Shown: piece after piece, positions 12,525-24,407 of the stretch
How positions within the stretch are numbered: position 1 is the stretch's first letter
Layout of the letters: each line of letters opens with the position of its first letter
NCBI GenBank assembly: GCA_950106755.1
Contig: OX467087.1
Coordinates: 19,658,047-19,722,046 of the forward strand
From: Climacium dendroides
Taxonomy: Eukaryota; Streptophyta; Bryopsida; Hypnales; Climaciaceae
DNA length: 64,000 nt
Direction of reading: 5' to 3'
Made by a program: the position numbers and the translations under genes
The notes under the pieces: generated by a model
What the model was told of the DNA's origin: nothing
Database searches by the model: none
What the model saw: the letters and a program-made list of their open reading frames with translations, nothing else

Positions 12525-12819
12525 TAGTGGGGTTTTTTTTTTGCAATTTGGTGCAAAATTGCACCAAATTTTTTGGTCGGTACCACACCTATAGAAAAAA
12601 CATGAAAAAAATCCTATAAATCGCCATAATACTTCAAATTAAAAAAAATCTTGGATGAAGTAGCCAAATTGTGGATGAAAATAGAATTATAGATATGTGA
12701 TATGTGCTAATGTGATGTTTTCTATTCATTATTTTGATAAATGTTGAAATTTGGAGCACTACTATTATATTTAATATTGCCACTATGGCACTTCATAGAA
12801 AATGAAAAAAAGAACCTTG
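12525..12819. mobile_element. Degenerate hAT-type element (same family as 58306-58583)
   Basis: This 295-bp stretch shares its body with the intronic element at 58306-58583, in the opposite orientation, including a GTTGAAATTTGGAGCAC-like block and a poly-T terminus. The flanks ATTAGAAT and ATTGGAGT agree at six of eight positions, as expected for an aged 8-bp target duplication. Confidence 0.65.
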
Positions 12820-14188
12820 ATTGGAGTGGTGCAAAACAAAACATGATTACCACATGTTTAAAGATCTTAAGTAATTCTTCATCAACTGCCAAATTGATGC
12901 AATCAAGTTCAGAAAATTGATACAAATATCATCAAGTAATTGGTCAGTATCTTGAAAAAATAAGGAATACAATGCTAGAATCATCATGTTGGTGAGAAGT
13001 GAAAAACAAAAATGTCCAATCACAATAGAGGCCATTTGACTCAACACCAGCAAATTCAAGCAACTTTTGAAAGGTCTCTTTCTACATTGAGATCCTACAC
13101 CTTCATTTATATCCAATGTACATATTAAAGTATTGGATTGTAAGATTGTCATAGAAGCAATTTTAGCTATTGGAACTTGTATTTGTTTCATAGATAAGGA
13201 GTTTGCTAGAAAACACAACTTTACTCTGATTAGAAAGGTTCACCCTACATCTTGTTGAAATCATAGATGGATGACTTCTTACATTGGTAAATGTAATTGA
13301 ATATCATTCCATCTCCAACGAACCTTGTTGTTTAGGACCATCCATGGTTTGAGTTGCATAATCCAACCATTGATTTCTACATGTTGCCATTTTTTCAAGG
13401 ACTTTTGAATCAACGCAAGCTAAACTCTTTACAAAGATTCATTTAAGAGGCATTTATAGTCTTGTATGGATCAAAGGACACAAATAGAAGATGGTGTTTT
13501 ATACAAGGTTTGGACATTTTGAGTAAAATGCCATGCCTTTAGGGCCTTACAAATGTACTTATCATTGTCTACGAGGCTTTATATTGTTTTTAGAGGGAAC
13601 TATTGACTCTTTGAGCTATTTGGTCTCTACACTTCAAAAATTTGTAACAAACTCATTTGTATTTTGCTAAAAAATGAAAAATTCAAATGCTATTGTTTTT
13701 CCTTGTATTCATGTATAAATGAAAAAAAACAAAATAAAATAACAATCCTATGGAAGCAAGAAACTATTTTACCTTCAATAGACTTATCTACTTTACTTTC
13801 TTCTTAGCCCTAACCAAGTGTAGCCATAAAGAGTCCCACCCCTATCACATAAATTTGGCTTTATTAATGTTATTATTTAACCCTTTCATCACTATATAAG
13901 AATCTAAATTTTTGAAGGTGTGTTATAAATTGCAACTTAGAAAATGTAATGTTGACTTTCAAACAAATAGTGTAAATCCTAACCTCTAGATTTAACACAT
14001 GTGCTTTGATGTACCATTGTAGAAACCAACATGCATATCAATAGCATTTGAAATTCCTTCTAAACCTAGTTGTGGATTAAGAACTATTAATTTTAATAGA
14101 ATTTCTTTCCTTTGATTTAGAATTTTAATTTCTAATTATGGCATAAACTTTAAGATTTTCATCTTACTTTTTTAGGGTTATATCTTAA

Positions 14189-15391
14189 TCCCTAAAGGCT
14201 CATGCAACCATTTCATAATCATTGTCCAACATTGAAGGTTGCTTGAATCCCCTAAAAATACATTTTATAAAATTTTGTATTTTTTGCCAATGTAGTTTGT
14301 CACGTTGTATTCCATATCCAAAATAAACTTTTAATTTGGACAAAAATTCCACCTCGGGTGACTTTTCAAAGTCAAATATTCCAAGAAATGCTCATTGTAG
14401 CTTTCTTAGTATACCTTAATTTATTACAAGGCTTCGAAAGAAATATTTTTGTGCTTTACTTCTTGTAAAAATTGGAGCAGAAAATTGAACAATTCATTTA
14501 GTGTTCAATTCATGACACCAATCCTTCAAGGTTATGTTAGAAAAATGAGTATGCCATTTTAAATTTGTTCAAGAAATTGATGACCTTGATTAATTGCTCA
14601 ATGACTAATGTCCCTTCATGAAACAAAACAGTGGATTTTAGACAAACTTTTACAGTCTTAATTTTTGTCATGATATCTTACATTTTTTTAACATAGACTG
14701 AAATACATTAGCTTTCTAGGAATATAATTTTTATTTAAATTGGTGCTTGGGAGTAAAAGTTATACCATCCTAAGTATAGTTTTGACCTTATTGGGTTGTT
14801 TCTTATAGATTATATTTTTATTTATATGTAGAGCTATGATTCATTCCATTTGAATTAATGATGTGAAAGTTATAAAACATCTTGTTTTTCAAGTAATCAT
14901 AGCATTTCTTGAAAAATTAACAAATTATTATTTTTTTAAATTCAATTTTCATAATTTAAAAAGAATTTCCACAAAGTTTAATTTGCTTGCTAGAATGATC
15001 TTACCATTGGAATTAGTATATATCAATTCCATCTCAGGGGTATTAACAATTTAGTTTTTCTTCTATCTCATACCTCAACTTCTACTAATCAATTTTCTTA
15101 AGAGGGTTCAAAGTCAAATAATCCTTATGCAAGGAAATCATCTTATTTTTTTTCACTTTAAATGTAGATATCTTCCAATCTATGTGGCCAAAATTTCTGA
15201 AATTTCTTCTAAACATTCTTACACTACTCTATTGCAAGATCCTATGGTTAGATATACAAAAATATTAATTTTCATTGCTTTACCTTTTGGGGGGGACTAG
15301 GTTGAAGCCCCTAGATATGCAAAAAATATTCATTTTCATTGTTTTACTTTTTTTTTGTTGGGGGGGCTAGGTTGAAGCCCATATGAATTAA
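14189..15391. mobile_element. Truncated TTAA-flanked repeat family member
   Basis: The left end is TTAA followed by TCCCTAAAGGCTC at 14189. The stretch from about 14620 to 15300 aligns by eye with 52030-52700 in the same orientation. It runs directly into the inverted copy at 15392-16296, so its own right end is unclear. A 70-bp tandem duplication lies at about 15249-15380. Confidence 0.5.
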
Positions 15392-16296
15392 CTCCTGAAT
15401 GATTTTGACTATGTTTTCACCAAAAATGCTCCAAAACTACCATCTCTAGTAGAAGTACCAAATTTTTGATACATCTAACGGTAGGATCTTATATTACTTT
15501 GGTTTGAGAATATGTAAGAAAAAGTTTAGAAATTTTCACTGTGTAGATTGCAAGATATTAGCATTTGAAGTAACAAAAATCTTTTTTTTGTCCCTGCGAA
15601 AAATTGGGCAGCTGCACTTCTCAAGGTCAGATCATTATGAAAAAATGCCCAAAATTGTGGTTACTCTTTGGATTCATTCTTCAAGGCAAGTTGGCTACAT
15701 GCTTGAAAATTTTCAAATCATTTAGAATTGTACAACATATAGGAAAAAAAATAGAAAGTAGAAAGAAGTAGAAAATGATTCAAAATACAAAATTGTTAAC
15801 AATTTAATTATGAAATTGAAAAATGCCAATTCCAATGGTTGTAATGTTGTAATAAACAATCTATATCCAATTATTTTATTTTATTCCAAAAATATTGAAA
15901 ACTGAGTAAATAAAGGACTTCCAAGTTTATTTTAGAGTAGAGATTCCATAACTACCTTCAAACTAACGACAACTAAAACTCCTCATAACTTTCATCTCAT
16001 TAATCAAAATGGAATGATTCAAAGATATCCATGTATAAATAAATCTAGAAAACCAATTTCAAATTTTTATTTTTTAAAAAAGTGATTTTTAAAGAAGTTT
16101 TTTTCCTGCCCAAAATGCCTACTAAACAAAGAAAACTACATATCATACAATAACTTTTTAACCATGTAGTCAAAAGTTATGAAAAATGTTGAGCCTTAAA
16201 GCTACTCCTTGGGCACATGTTGTGTGAAAATTTCAATGAAAGAAAAAGAAAATTCCATTCATAGTGAGCTGCTCAAAATCGTTGGTCCTTTAGGGA
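15392..16296. mobile_element. TTAA-flanked inverted-repeat element
   Basis: The element is bounded by TTAA at 15388-15391 and 16297-16300. The right end reads GGTCCTTTAGGGA before TTAA. The left 100 bp is the reverse complement of the right end of the 22450-23087 copy, and the right end matches that copy's left end. No coding region is visible. Confidence 0.65.
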
Positions 16297-17727
16297 TTAA
16301 CCTGTACTAAGTAGCAAGAAATTTTGAGTAAATCGTTACTACTTCTGATTCTACTTAATAATCATTTCTGACCAACTGAACACATGCAGCACATCGTGAG
16401 TTAGTGTTCTCTTTTCTGATTATAATGATATAAATTTTGCCCCCATCTGCATCACGTTTTCTACAATATGATCAATCCAATTATACGGTTTAAAACCATG
16501 CATCTTTGATCTAGTAGGGGCTAGAGGAACTCCTTACTTGCAGAAATTTCTCACAGGTCTTGCACAAAATGAGAAGAGAGTCAGAAAAGAGCTTCTCCAG
16601 AGTTCCACTTGAAGTTATTCATGTCACGAAATGGGATTTACCTCGTTGTTATCCAAGGTTTTTTTAATGCAGAGTCAGTTCTGCTGCATACAAACTCTTG
16701 CAGGCTTTCTGTAGCACCGAAATCTGTGTAAAAGTTCAGAGGTCATAGTAAGGTTACAGGGAACACCAAACCAAATATGATGTTAAATAGACTCTTAAAT
16801 ACGTATGTTAATGGTATTCAAACTGTCCCAGCAGTTAAAATGATGACCTGTACACATTATATATAATATATCATAACAATAGATACTCGAGCTACATTTA
16901 GTAATCACAACGTAAAGTTAACTCAATGATCCCACAAACAAACGATTCTGTGAGTATGATAGTGCCTGCTTGTGCAGAATTCAATACAGCAAGCTTCACT
17001 GCACTGGTGACACCGATTCCCAGGTACCCTGCACTTTGGGAGCAATCCAGACAGACTTGTAAAATTGACTAGGCAATATTAATAAATCATACAATATATA
17101 ATATTCAATATATATCCAGGTATTCTTTAAAATCCATCACATGTAAGGTACTAAACCCTTCGTTGTGGGTGGACAGAGTTAATGTTTATGACAAGTAAAC
17201 CCCAAAAGAGTAAAAGCCTACCCAAAGTTTTCCTTTCCAGGGTGTACAGTACAAGCAAATCTACTGTACAAAACTTCACAACTTATTCACGCAACGTCCA
17301 AAAAATACGTATTGTAGTGCATTGAATCTTCTCCAAAATGGAGAGGAGGCCTACATGAAAAAGAATTCCACTCAATTAAGAGAAAAACACTCATAAGAGC
17401 TGGAAGCCACGGAAAAACCTTGGAATCTTGCAATACGCAATTATGAGATTAGAAGTGTTCAGTTCAAATTATCAGTCCCGGGAGAGCCAATGCTAAAACC
17501 ATTCCTTATCATGGTCGATGCTGCAATCTCAGAAGGAAACATCGGAAGATCCCACACACCTGGCTAAGACGACCTGACTAGGACCCTTATATAGAAAGAG
17601 AACTAAAGATCCTCCCTTACGAGAAAAAAAACCCCGGAGCCCAAGCCTAACACTATATTTCCATTCCTCTTGATGCAAACGTCTCTATACATGTTAACAG
17701 CACAAACAGGGAGTGATGAATTAATAT

Positions 17728-20700
17728 TCATGCTTTTCTAGTGCCATCAAGGGTTTTTTCGTACTCTTCAATAGATTTGAAGAGCTCTGAAAAGTTTCCC
17801 TTGCCAAAGCCACCGCAACCTCCCTTCTGAACCACTACGCCAGTTTCATCCTTCTCCATGCATCCAATCCTCTGGATGATCTCTATGAATATTGTTGGTC
17901 TGGACAAAGAACACTACTGTTAGTAATAAATTAGGACACCTGTGAGCAACTTCACATATGCCACAGTGAAACGAACCATGGTCGTCAGCAACAAATCTCT
18001 CAAGTAACCCTATAAAAATTACCCTCCCAACATCACAAGTTTACCACGGGTAAGGATGCACAAAAATTTAATCCCGAAACATCAAGAAAGCCGAAAATGG
18101 GTTCGAACGCATTTTGAGAAAATTTTCTACAAGAAGTTGAGGCTGATTTACAAATTTTTGAGATGTGACTCCTCTAAACATTTATTAAAACGTAAGAAAT
18201 CAAACTATAATTTTCAAGTAAAACTGATTTAAATCAAGAAAGATACCACTAGGCAACATCTGGAAAGTCAACAAACTTTGACTATTAATAAATCACTGAA
18301 TTTTTATTGAATTGTTTTCGTTTACGTTTTCGTCTTCAAATAAGTTTATTGAATAATTTTATTCAAGTTCATTTCAAATTTACCCTAATTTTAAATCCAT
18401 TAAGAATAAAAACAGAACAAAATGGGTACCATTCACGGTAGTAATGGTCTGCTTGAACCAATGGAAAAATTCACTAATCTAGTCAATTGATGAGAAGGGT
18501 ATTTTTTTAATTCATTCTGGTATTCACTGCAACATCCCAACACGAATTTGTAGAAAAAGATCAAAAAGGTGAAAATGATTGACACAAAGAAGAAAAACTC
18601 AAAATACCTTGCGACCACTCGAGGGTTAAATACAATTCGCTTGAAACGTGAACAAGAAAGAAAAGTAAAAATATACAGTGCAGTGAGCGAACCTGTCACC
18701 AATAGGCTTGGTGAAGATCTGCAACAAGACGCCCTGATCATCCTTATCCACCAGAATCCCAAGCTCGTCGCACTGTTTGATCTGTTCATCAGTGAGGATA
18801 GACCCAACCCGATTGGCCAAATTCTTGTAATAAGTAGGAGGGGGCTTGGGCATGAAGTCAAAGCCTCCAATATGAGTACGGGTCCTCATTTCCCTCAAAG
18901 TGGTAAAGATGTCATCGCAGATCAGCGCCAAATGCTGCAATCCCGGACCTTCGTTGTGCTCAAGATAAGTCTGGATCTGGGACTTCCGTTTCGTACCAAA
19001 AGTAGGCTCGTTGATAGGCAACAAAACCATTTCATTATTGCTAGCCACCACCATGCTATTCAACCCACTCTCAGTTGTGCCCACATCATCAGCTGTAAAC
19101 TCAGCAAATTCGTGGAACCCTGAAAATTTGGTGATGTACTCCACAGCTTCGACAAGCTTGTGCACATTCCCTACAGCATGGTCAAGTCGCACGAGGCCAT
19201 ACGTGAGAGGCAGTGATTCCACCTCCTCGTAGTTCGGTAGCATTGGCCCACTGTACCCTTGCTTACTCAAATAACGCAACACCACTTCCCCGTAGAGCTT
19301 CACCTCCGCTATCACCATTTTACCACCCTTTGCATCGTCACTCAAAACATGAGGCTCCAGCACGGACACCGCTCCATTCTCAACGCTCACGCGGTACGCT
19401 TCGTCCGCGTCGTCCACTAGGATACCCACTGCCCTTACGGCCAACCCGTGAGATTCAATGAAGCTCCGAGCCTCCTCGCTCTTGTAGCCCGGATGAGGCA
19501 TCTTCGTATTGCTCTGATCGATCTTGGAAGAATAAGGGGCAGTGAAAGTGAACATGAGTTCGTTGGACTGGATCGCGTAGCTGCAATACGTTTGGTTGCC
19601 GGTTGTCTGATCCGACTTCCCTACGAGATGCATGCCTAAACCCCATGAAAACCTTCGCCAGGTGTTTGATGCATCCCCACACCTGCAAATACAAACATGT
19701 TCTAGTTAAGGTAGAGGAAATTAAACCGTTAGGGACCTAATTCCGTGTTACCAACAGCAACTCATCTCTTGCAATACACTTGTTTGGACTTCAAATAGCA
19801 AGATGAGTGTAAGAATTACTTGGCTAATTCACTCATCTTTGAATGGACACGAGATTGTCTACTGTCACTTCAGTAGTGATCTACAACCTCCCACATCGAA
19901 AGAAATTCATACATATGCGATAGAGATTAGATCTCGAAGGATTTGGCTCTTGTACTAACGATATTGAGGTACTAGTCGAAACACCTCTTGGAGAAAGACA
20001 TCAATCTACATGGCACAGGGATGAACACTATAATGATGCTCGGAAAGAAGCAGAAATCACGCAGAGACTCACCAGGAGTCATACGCATTTCAAACCCAAT
20101 CAAGACCAAGGGAGACGTATACAATCCAGCACAATCGAAGCTCCAACATGCAACAACGCAAAATTCTACGACAATACCATCTTGTGCATCCAAGACATTA
20201 ACCCTGGATAAAGCACTTCCACTAATGTATTGCGCTCAACATTTGAAAGTAAACTCTTAAGTGCTAAATGGATAGCAGCCCATCCTCAGTGCCTCAGGGC
20301 TCAAGCTTTCAGTGTTACAGTTGAAAGGGTGGAACCCATTACTGCTCAAGAATGTTATGCAAGATGAAACCACTATCAGCGCCTGAATATTTGCTTGAAC
20401 ACACCAGAAATAAACAAATTAAATAAAAAAAACTCCAGCACAACTCCCTGATTCTAATTCTCTCGCGAAGCAGAAAAACGATACTCTCTAGAATCGATGC
20501 AAGTGGGGAATAATATCAATAATGATAGCAGAAAAGCTAAAGGAGCACGATATATGCTGAAACCTTCATAAGCATCACACGCGCCAATCCTAAATCAGAC
20601 CGCATCTCAAACCCTACATTGCGACAAACGAAGATCGAAAGCTTCCACCAGAACGGAAACAATAAATTCCACTCAAAGCATCGACAAATACCGTTCCTGC

Positions 20701-21176
20701 ATCCCGGGAACACCGCACCGGTGCCCGGAAAGCAAAAGAAACAAAACTCGCACAAGGGCCACACCAGGCGTCAAACGCACCTACATCGCATCTCAACCCT
20801 AGATTGCGATGGGGGGAAATCGAAAAACTACAGTACAATGAGAACACAAAATTCCACTCAAAACGCAAACAATTACCGTTCCTACATCCGGGGACCGGAA
20901 AGCAAAAGAAACGAAACTCACACGAGAGCCACATCTGGCCTGCAACACACCTACACCGCATCTCAAACCCTAAATTGATCCCAAAACTTCCAGGACAAAA
21001 TGAAAGTCTAAAATTCAAAACATTTCCCACATCCCATACCAAAATTCGATGTGATGAAATCGCTGCACGCCGAACCGATCTGTCTTGGGATTATTCCTTA
21101 CGAACCGCTCGCATCCCACGAGCCGCAAAGCACCGATCCCGCTGCCCTCATGGTCGCCCCCCTTGTCGAGCCCCAT
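17728..21176 (-). CDS. HPD: 4-hydroxyphenylpyruvate dioxygenase
   Basis: Three exons, 21040-21176, 18693-19682 and 17728-17899, join to 1299 nt and 432 aa, close to the 445 aa of Arabidopsis HPPD. The enzyme converts 4-hydroxyphenylpyruvate to homogentisate, the precursor of tocopherols and plastoquinone and a step of tyrosine breakdown. The iron ligands are visible as His214 (RLDHAVGN), His296 (GLQHLALI) and Glu382 (FIEIIQR). Their spacing of 82 and 86 residues is that of plant HPPD. FHHIEFWCGDASN near the start and GGCGGFGKGNFSELF near the C terminus are family hallmarks. The chosen ATG gives MGLDKGG. The frame stays open for a further 67 codons upstream to 21377, which could be leader or a plastid-targeting extension. 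Confidence 0.97.
19747..19965. repeat. Dispersed intronic repeat, copy in HPPD intron 1
   Basis: One end has ACCAACAGCAACTCATCTCT. The other has CCTCCCACATCGAAAG followed by AGATCTCGAAGGATTTGGCT. The same two end blocks recur in two introns of the receptor kinase gene near 56114-56742 and 58614-58905. No coding sequence is present. The style recalls a solo LTR or TRIM, but no direct terminal repeat or target duplication was established. Confidence 0.55.
20597..20982. repeat. Tandem repeat in HPPD intron 1, two and a part copies
   Basis: Copies at about 20597-20784 and 20785-20954 share CGCATCTCAAACCCTA, AATTCCACTCAAA, TACCGTTCCT and GGAAAGCAAAAGAAAC in the same order. A third, partial copy at 20955-20982 repeats only the first block. 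A more distant copy of the CAT-CGCATTTCAAACCC block is at about 20065-20098. Confidence 0.8.
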
Positions 21177-22449
21177 CGCTCCAAAGCGGCTAGCGTACCC
21201 TGTCGTCCGCCTCCCGTCCCCGTCCTCGTCGTCGCTGTCGGTCACACTGAGTGCCACGCACGAGTAGCGTTCCAGGGAGTTGAAGAAGGCGTTGGCGATC
21301 CCCCCGCCCACCGTCCACGCCACCCTCTCCAGCCTGCTTACCCACAGAAAACCCACCACCAATATCCCGAATCCCAACTCCTCCCAATCCTTCGAATTCC
21401 CAGCCCCTCATATGCAACTGCTCTTCTCCTCCCTCACGAGAACAACGCTGATGATGCAATTCCAGAAGAAGCTCGCCACAGGCAAGCGTGCTACGAAAAC
21501 TTAGTTGATGAAAAAGCTTGCTGCGAGTTCCGTCTGTTCAGGATTTTGTTACTCCACCGTTTAGGCACCAAATCGGCGGATGTCAAGTTCGGCGTGTGGC
21601 CCTGAGACGTGGCGTTGCGGATTGGCCATGCGCAAGTGGTGGACAGGGATTTCGTAGCAGTGACGAGCGAGCGTTGATGATGACGAGGGCCGAGGGTGCT
21701 TGATGGTGACGAGAAGGTGCGTTTGTGTGGGAGACAGACTGACTGGGCCACTGGGGAAGGTGAGGAGGACCATCTGACGTGGACGGACACCTACGACCCC
21801 CTCTTTTCCACGTCAGATGTCCCCGGGTGTGAAGTGGCCATCATGGAAAGTAATTGTATTCTACAAGTTTCAAAAGGTTTGTATTGTTTTTATGTGGAAA
21901 AATATACATAAATTGTGTAAAAAAAAACTAGTAGTCTAGTAGGTTTCAATGGTAATCATTAAAAAAAAAATTCTCCAAAAGTAGATAGAAATGAATTATT
22001 TGGAAATATAGTCATGCTCATTAAAATCATTGTTAGTAGCATTTGAAAGAACATATATTGTTTAATGATTGTTTGATGATTTTCAATGCCTAATTTATAT
22101 GATTTTTATGTACTCTTCAAAATTAAAAACATCACATAGACACAAGTTCTCTCCATGTAAAACATTGGAAATGCAATTTCCACTACATTGATGGCTTTTC
22201 AAATTTAAAATGTTGAAAATGAATTAACAAGAATGTTCAAAAGCAACATCTTTTGTGGCAAGGTGCAAAACTAGTATCACGTTACGTAGTATATGTATAG
22301 AACATATCAGTATTTACAATATATATTAGAAATTAATATAATATAAAATAATAATCCATTTTTTTCTAATTAAAAATGGTGTGGCTTTGATAAATTAGTC
22401 TTACATTCACTATAAAGATAAATTAGAATAGTAGAGACAAGTGAATTAA

Positions 22450-23087
22450 CCCCTAAAGCCCTAAACGTTTTTTGGCAACATAGCAATTACGGGCAGCTCA
22501 CTATATATGAAATTTTTTTATTCTTTAAATTTTTCACACAACATATGCTAGAAGAATAGTTTTAAGGCCTGATAAATTTTTAAAAATTGGTACTTTAGAT
22601 TTATTCATACATGAAAAGCTTTGAACCATTCTATTTTGATTAACGACATGAAAGTTATGAGGATTTAACAATTTAGTATTTTGAATCATTTTCTACATCT
22701 TTCAACTTACTATTTTTTCCATATGTTGTACAATTCCAAATGATCTAAAAATTTTCAAGTATATATCCAATTTGCCTTGAAGAATGAATCTAAAGACATA
22801 CCACCATTTGAGACATTTTTTCATACAAATGTGACCTTGTGAAATGCAATTGCCTATTTTTTTTTGTAGGGCCTCCTAAAGGATTTTTGTCACTTCAAAC
22901 GTTAATATCTTGGAATTTACATGGTAGAAAGTTCTGAATTTTTTTCTACATCTTATCACATCATAGTGCAACAAGATCCTACAATTACATTTGTCCAAAA
23001 ATGTTTTTTTCTAAAGTTTGGTACTTATACTAGAAATGACAATTTTGGAGCGCTTTTGGTGAAAACATAGTCAAAATCCTTTAGGGA
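22450..23087. mobile_element. TTAA-flanked inverted-repeat element
   Basis: TTAA sites at 22446-22449 and 23088-23091 bound a 638-bp element. Its left end is CCCCTAAAGCCC and its right end in reverse complement is TCCCTAAAGGA. The body has no coding capacity. It matches the 15392-16296 copy in inverse orientation. Confidence 0.7.
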
Positions 23088-24014
23088 TTAATGTATGATG
23101 TAACTCTTGCTCTTTGATAGTATATACTTTAATCTTCAAGTGCTCAATTATTCATTGAGTGAATGATGAATGTTGTGAAAAGTGCACTTCATTTAATTAA
23201 CATACATTAAGAAAGATTAAAAGAAAATCATATTATATATTGGAAATAAGAAAGAATATTTTATATGAATTAATGCATGATAGTCATATCTAGAGTCATA
23301 CTTGAGGACTTTCAATTGTTTATTAGAAAATTTCAAAAGTGATTTTACTATTTATAATTCACGCACTTAGGGATGTTAGGAATTTATTCATTCTCTTTCC
23401 TACACTAGAGTTCACATATAACAATGAGAGTGACTCAAAAAAAGAATATGTCCTTAAAATATGCTTTATATGTAAAGGTCGAATAAATGATAGGTGGATA
23501 CTATCTGAGACATTTTAACTTTAATTGCTATAAAATAGATAAATACATCCAATTTATTAGCTTTAAGATATTTACTTAAATCTATTTTTTTAATTGAAGC
23601 CTAAAACTAGTATCTTTTTTTAGCAATAGTTAAATTTGTATTTTACTATTAGAAACTCCAACATGCACTTTCTTAAATACTAAATAAATCAAAATCTTTC
23701 ATGAGTCTTGTAAGGAATATTCAAGATACTTTAAATCCCTCTAAAATGTATTTATGATGCTACTAACCCTTCATGACCCAAGTGACCATTTTTTAGTTGC
23801 TAACCTTCTTTTTGAGCTAAATATTTTCAAAATTTGAGGTTTTTTTTAATTAAAATTATTTTTACTATGTTATGAATCTAATGGTAGTGGTTTCTTCAAA
23901 TTCTAAGTTAAAATTTGCCTTGTGAATTTTTTTAAAGCTCAGTGGAAATCATATCCGTGACGAGATCACCCCCGCGAGGTTCTTGCACGGCCACACATAC
24001 CTGACAGTGCATAT

Positions 24015-24128
24015 ACCCGGAGATGCATCATAATCCGATACGATACCCGGAAATGAATCTATACCCGGATTCGATGGATATCCGGGTATAGATTCGATAC
24101 CCGCTCCATCGAATCCAGGTATAGATTC
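24015..24128. promoter_or_regulatory. Palindrome and ATACCCGG repeat cluster upstream of VHA-H
   Basis: A perfect 15-bp inverted repeat, GAATCTATACCCGGA at 24055-24069 and TCCGGGTATAGATTC at 24081-24095, encloses an 11-bp loop. Further ATACCCGG or related motifs occur at about 24013, 24043, 24098 and 24116. The cluster ends about 280 bp before the subunit H start codon. A regulatory role is inference. Confidence 0.5.
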
Positions 24129-24407
24129 AGAAAGCCAACTCGTGTTCACACAGAACGAATATCTTTTTCCCCACTGTTGCGGGGCTCCGAAGCTCGGAAA
24201 GCCTTCGATCTGGGTTTGTTTCCAGTGCTACCCTAGCCCCGTTGCTGCTCTGTTTCCACCATCCCCGTTTCAATTTGCATCGTCGTCGTCGTCATCGTCG
24301 TCGGTGTATGCTACAACATTTTCATCAACAGGCGCAAGAGCAGCGTCACTTTCATAGATTGTCTCTTGAGAATCAACAAGAGGAATTCGAGGGAGGGAGG
24401 GGGAGCC

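Larger units (their letters stand above)
8593..17727. other. Gene-poor AT-rich region with transposon remnants
   Basis: After about 400 bp of GC-richer sequence that is probably the HHL1 leader and promoter, the region is AT-rich and has no recognisable gene. It carries inverted-repeat elements near 9440-9805, 10374-10690, 12525-12819 and 14189-16296, plus a microsatellite. The longest frame, minus strand 12847-13218, has no domain I recognise. The final kilobase, from about 16.5 kb, is probably the 3' flank of HPPD. Confidence 0.6.
21177..24407. other. Spacer between HPPD and V-ATPase subunit H
   Basis: The first 700 bp are GC-richer and open in several frames, consistent with the HPPD leader and promoter. 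From about 21.9 to 23.9 kb the sequence is AT-rich with no gene and contains a TTAA-flanked element. The last 450 bp are the upstream region of the V-ATPase gene, with a palindrome cluster. Confidence 0.55.

Noticed and set aside
12847..13218. Minus-strand 123-aa frame in the AT-rich spacer
   Set aside because: It could be transposon debris, but no reverse transcriptase, integrase or transposase motif was found.
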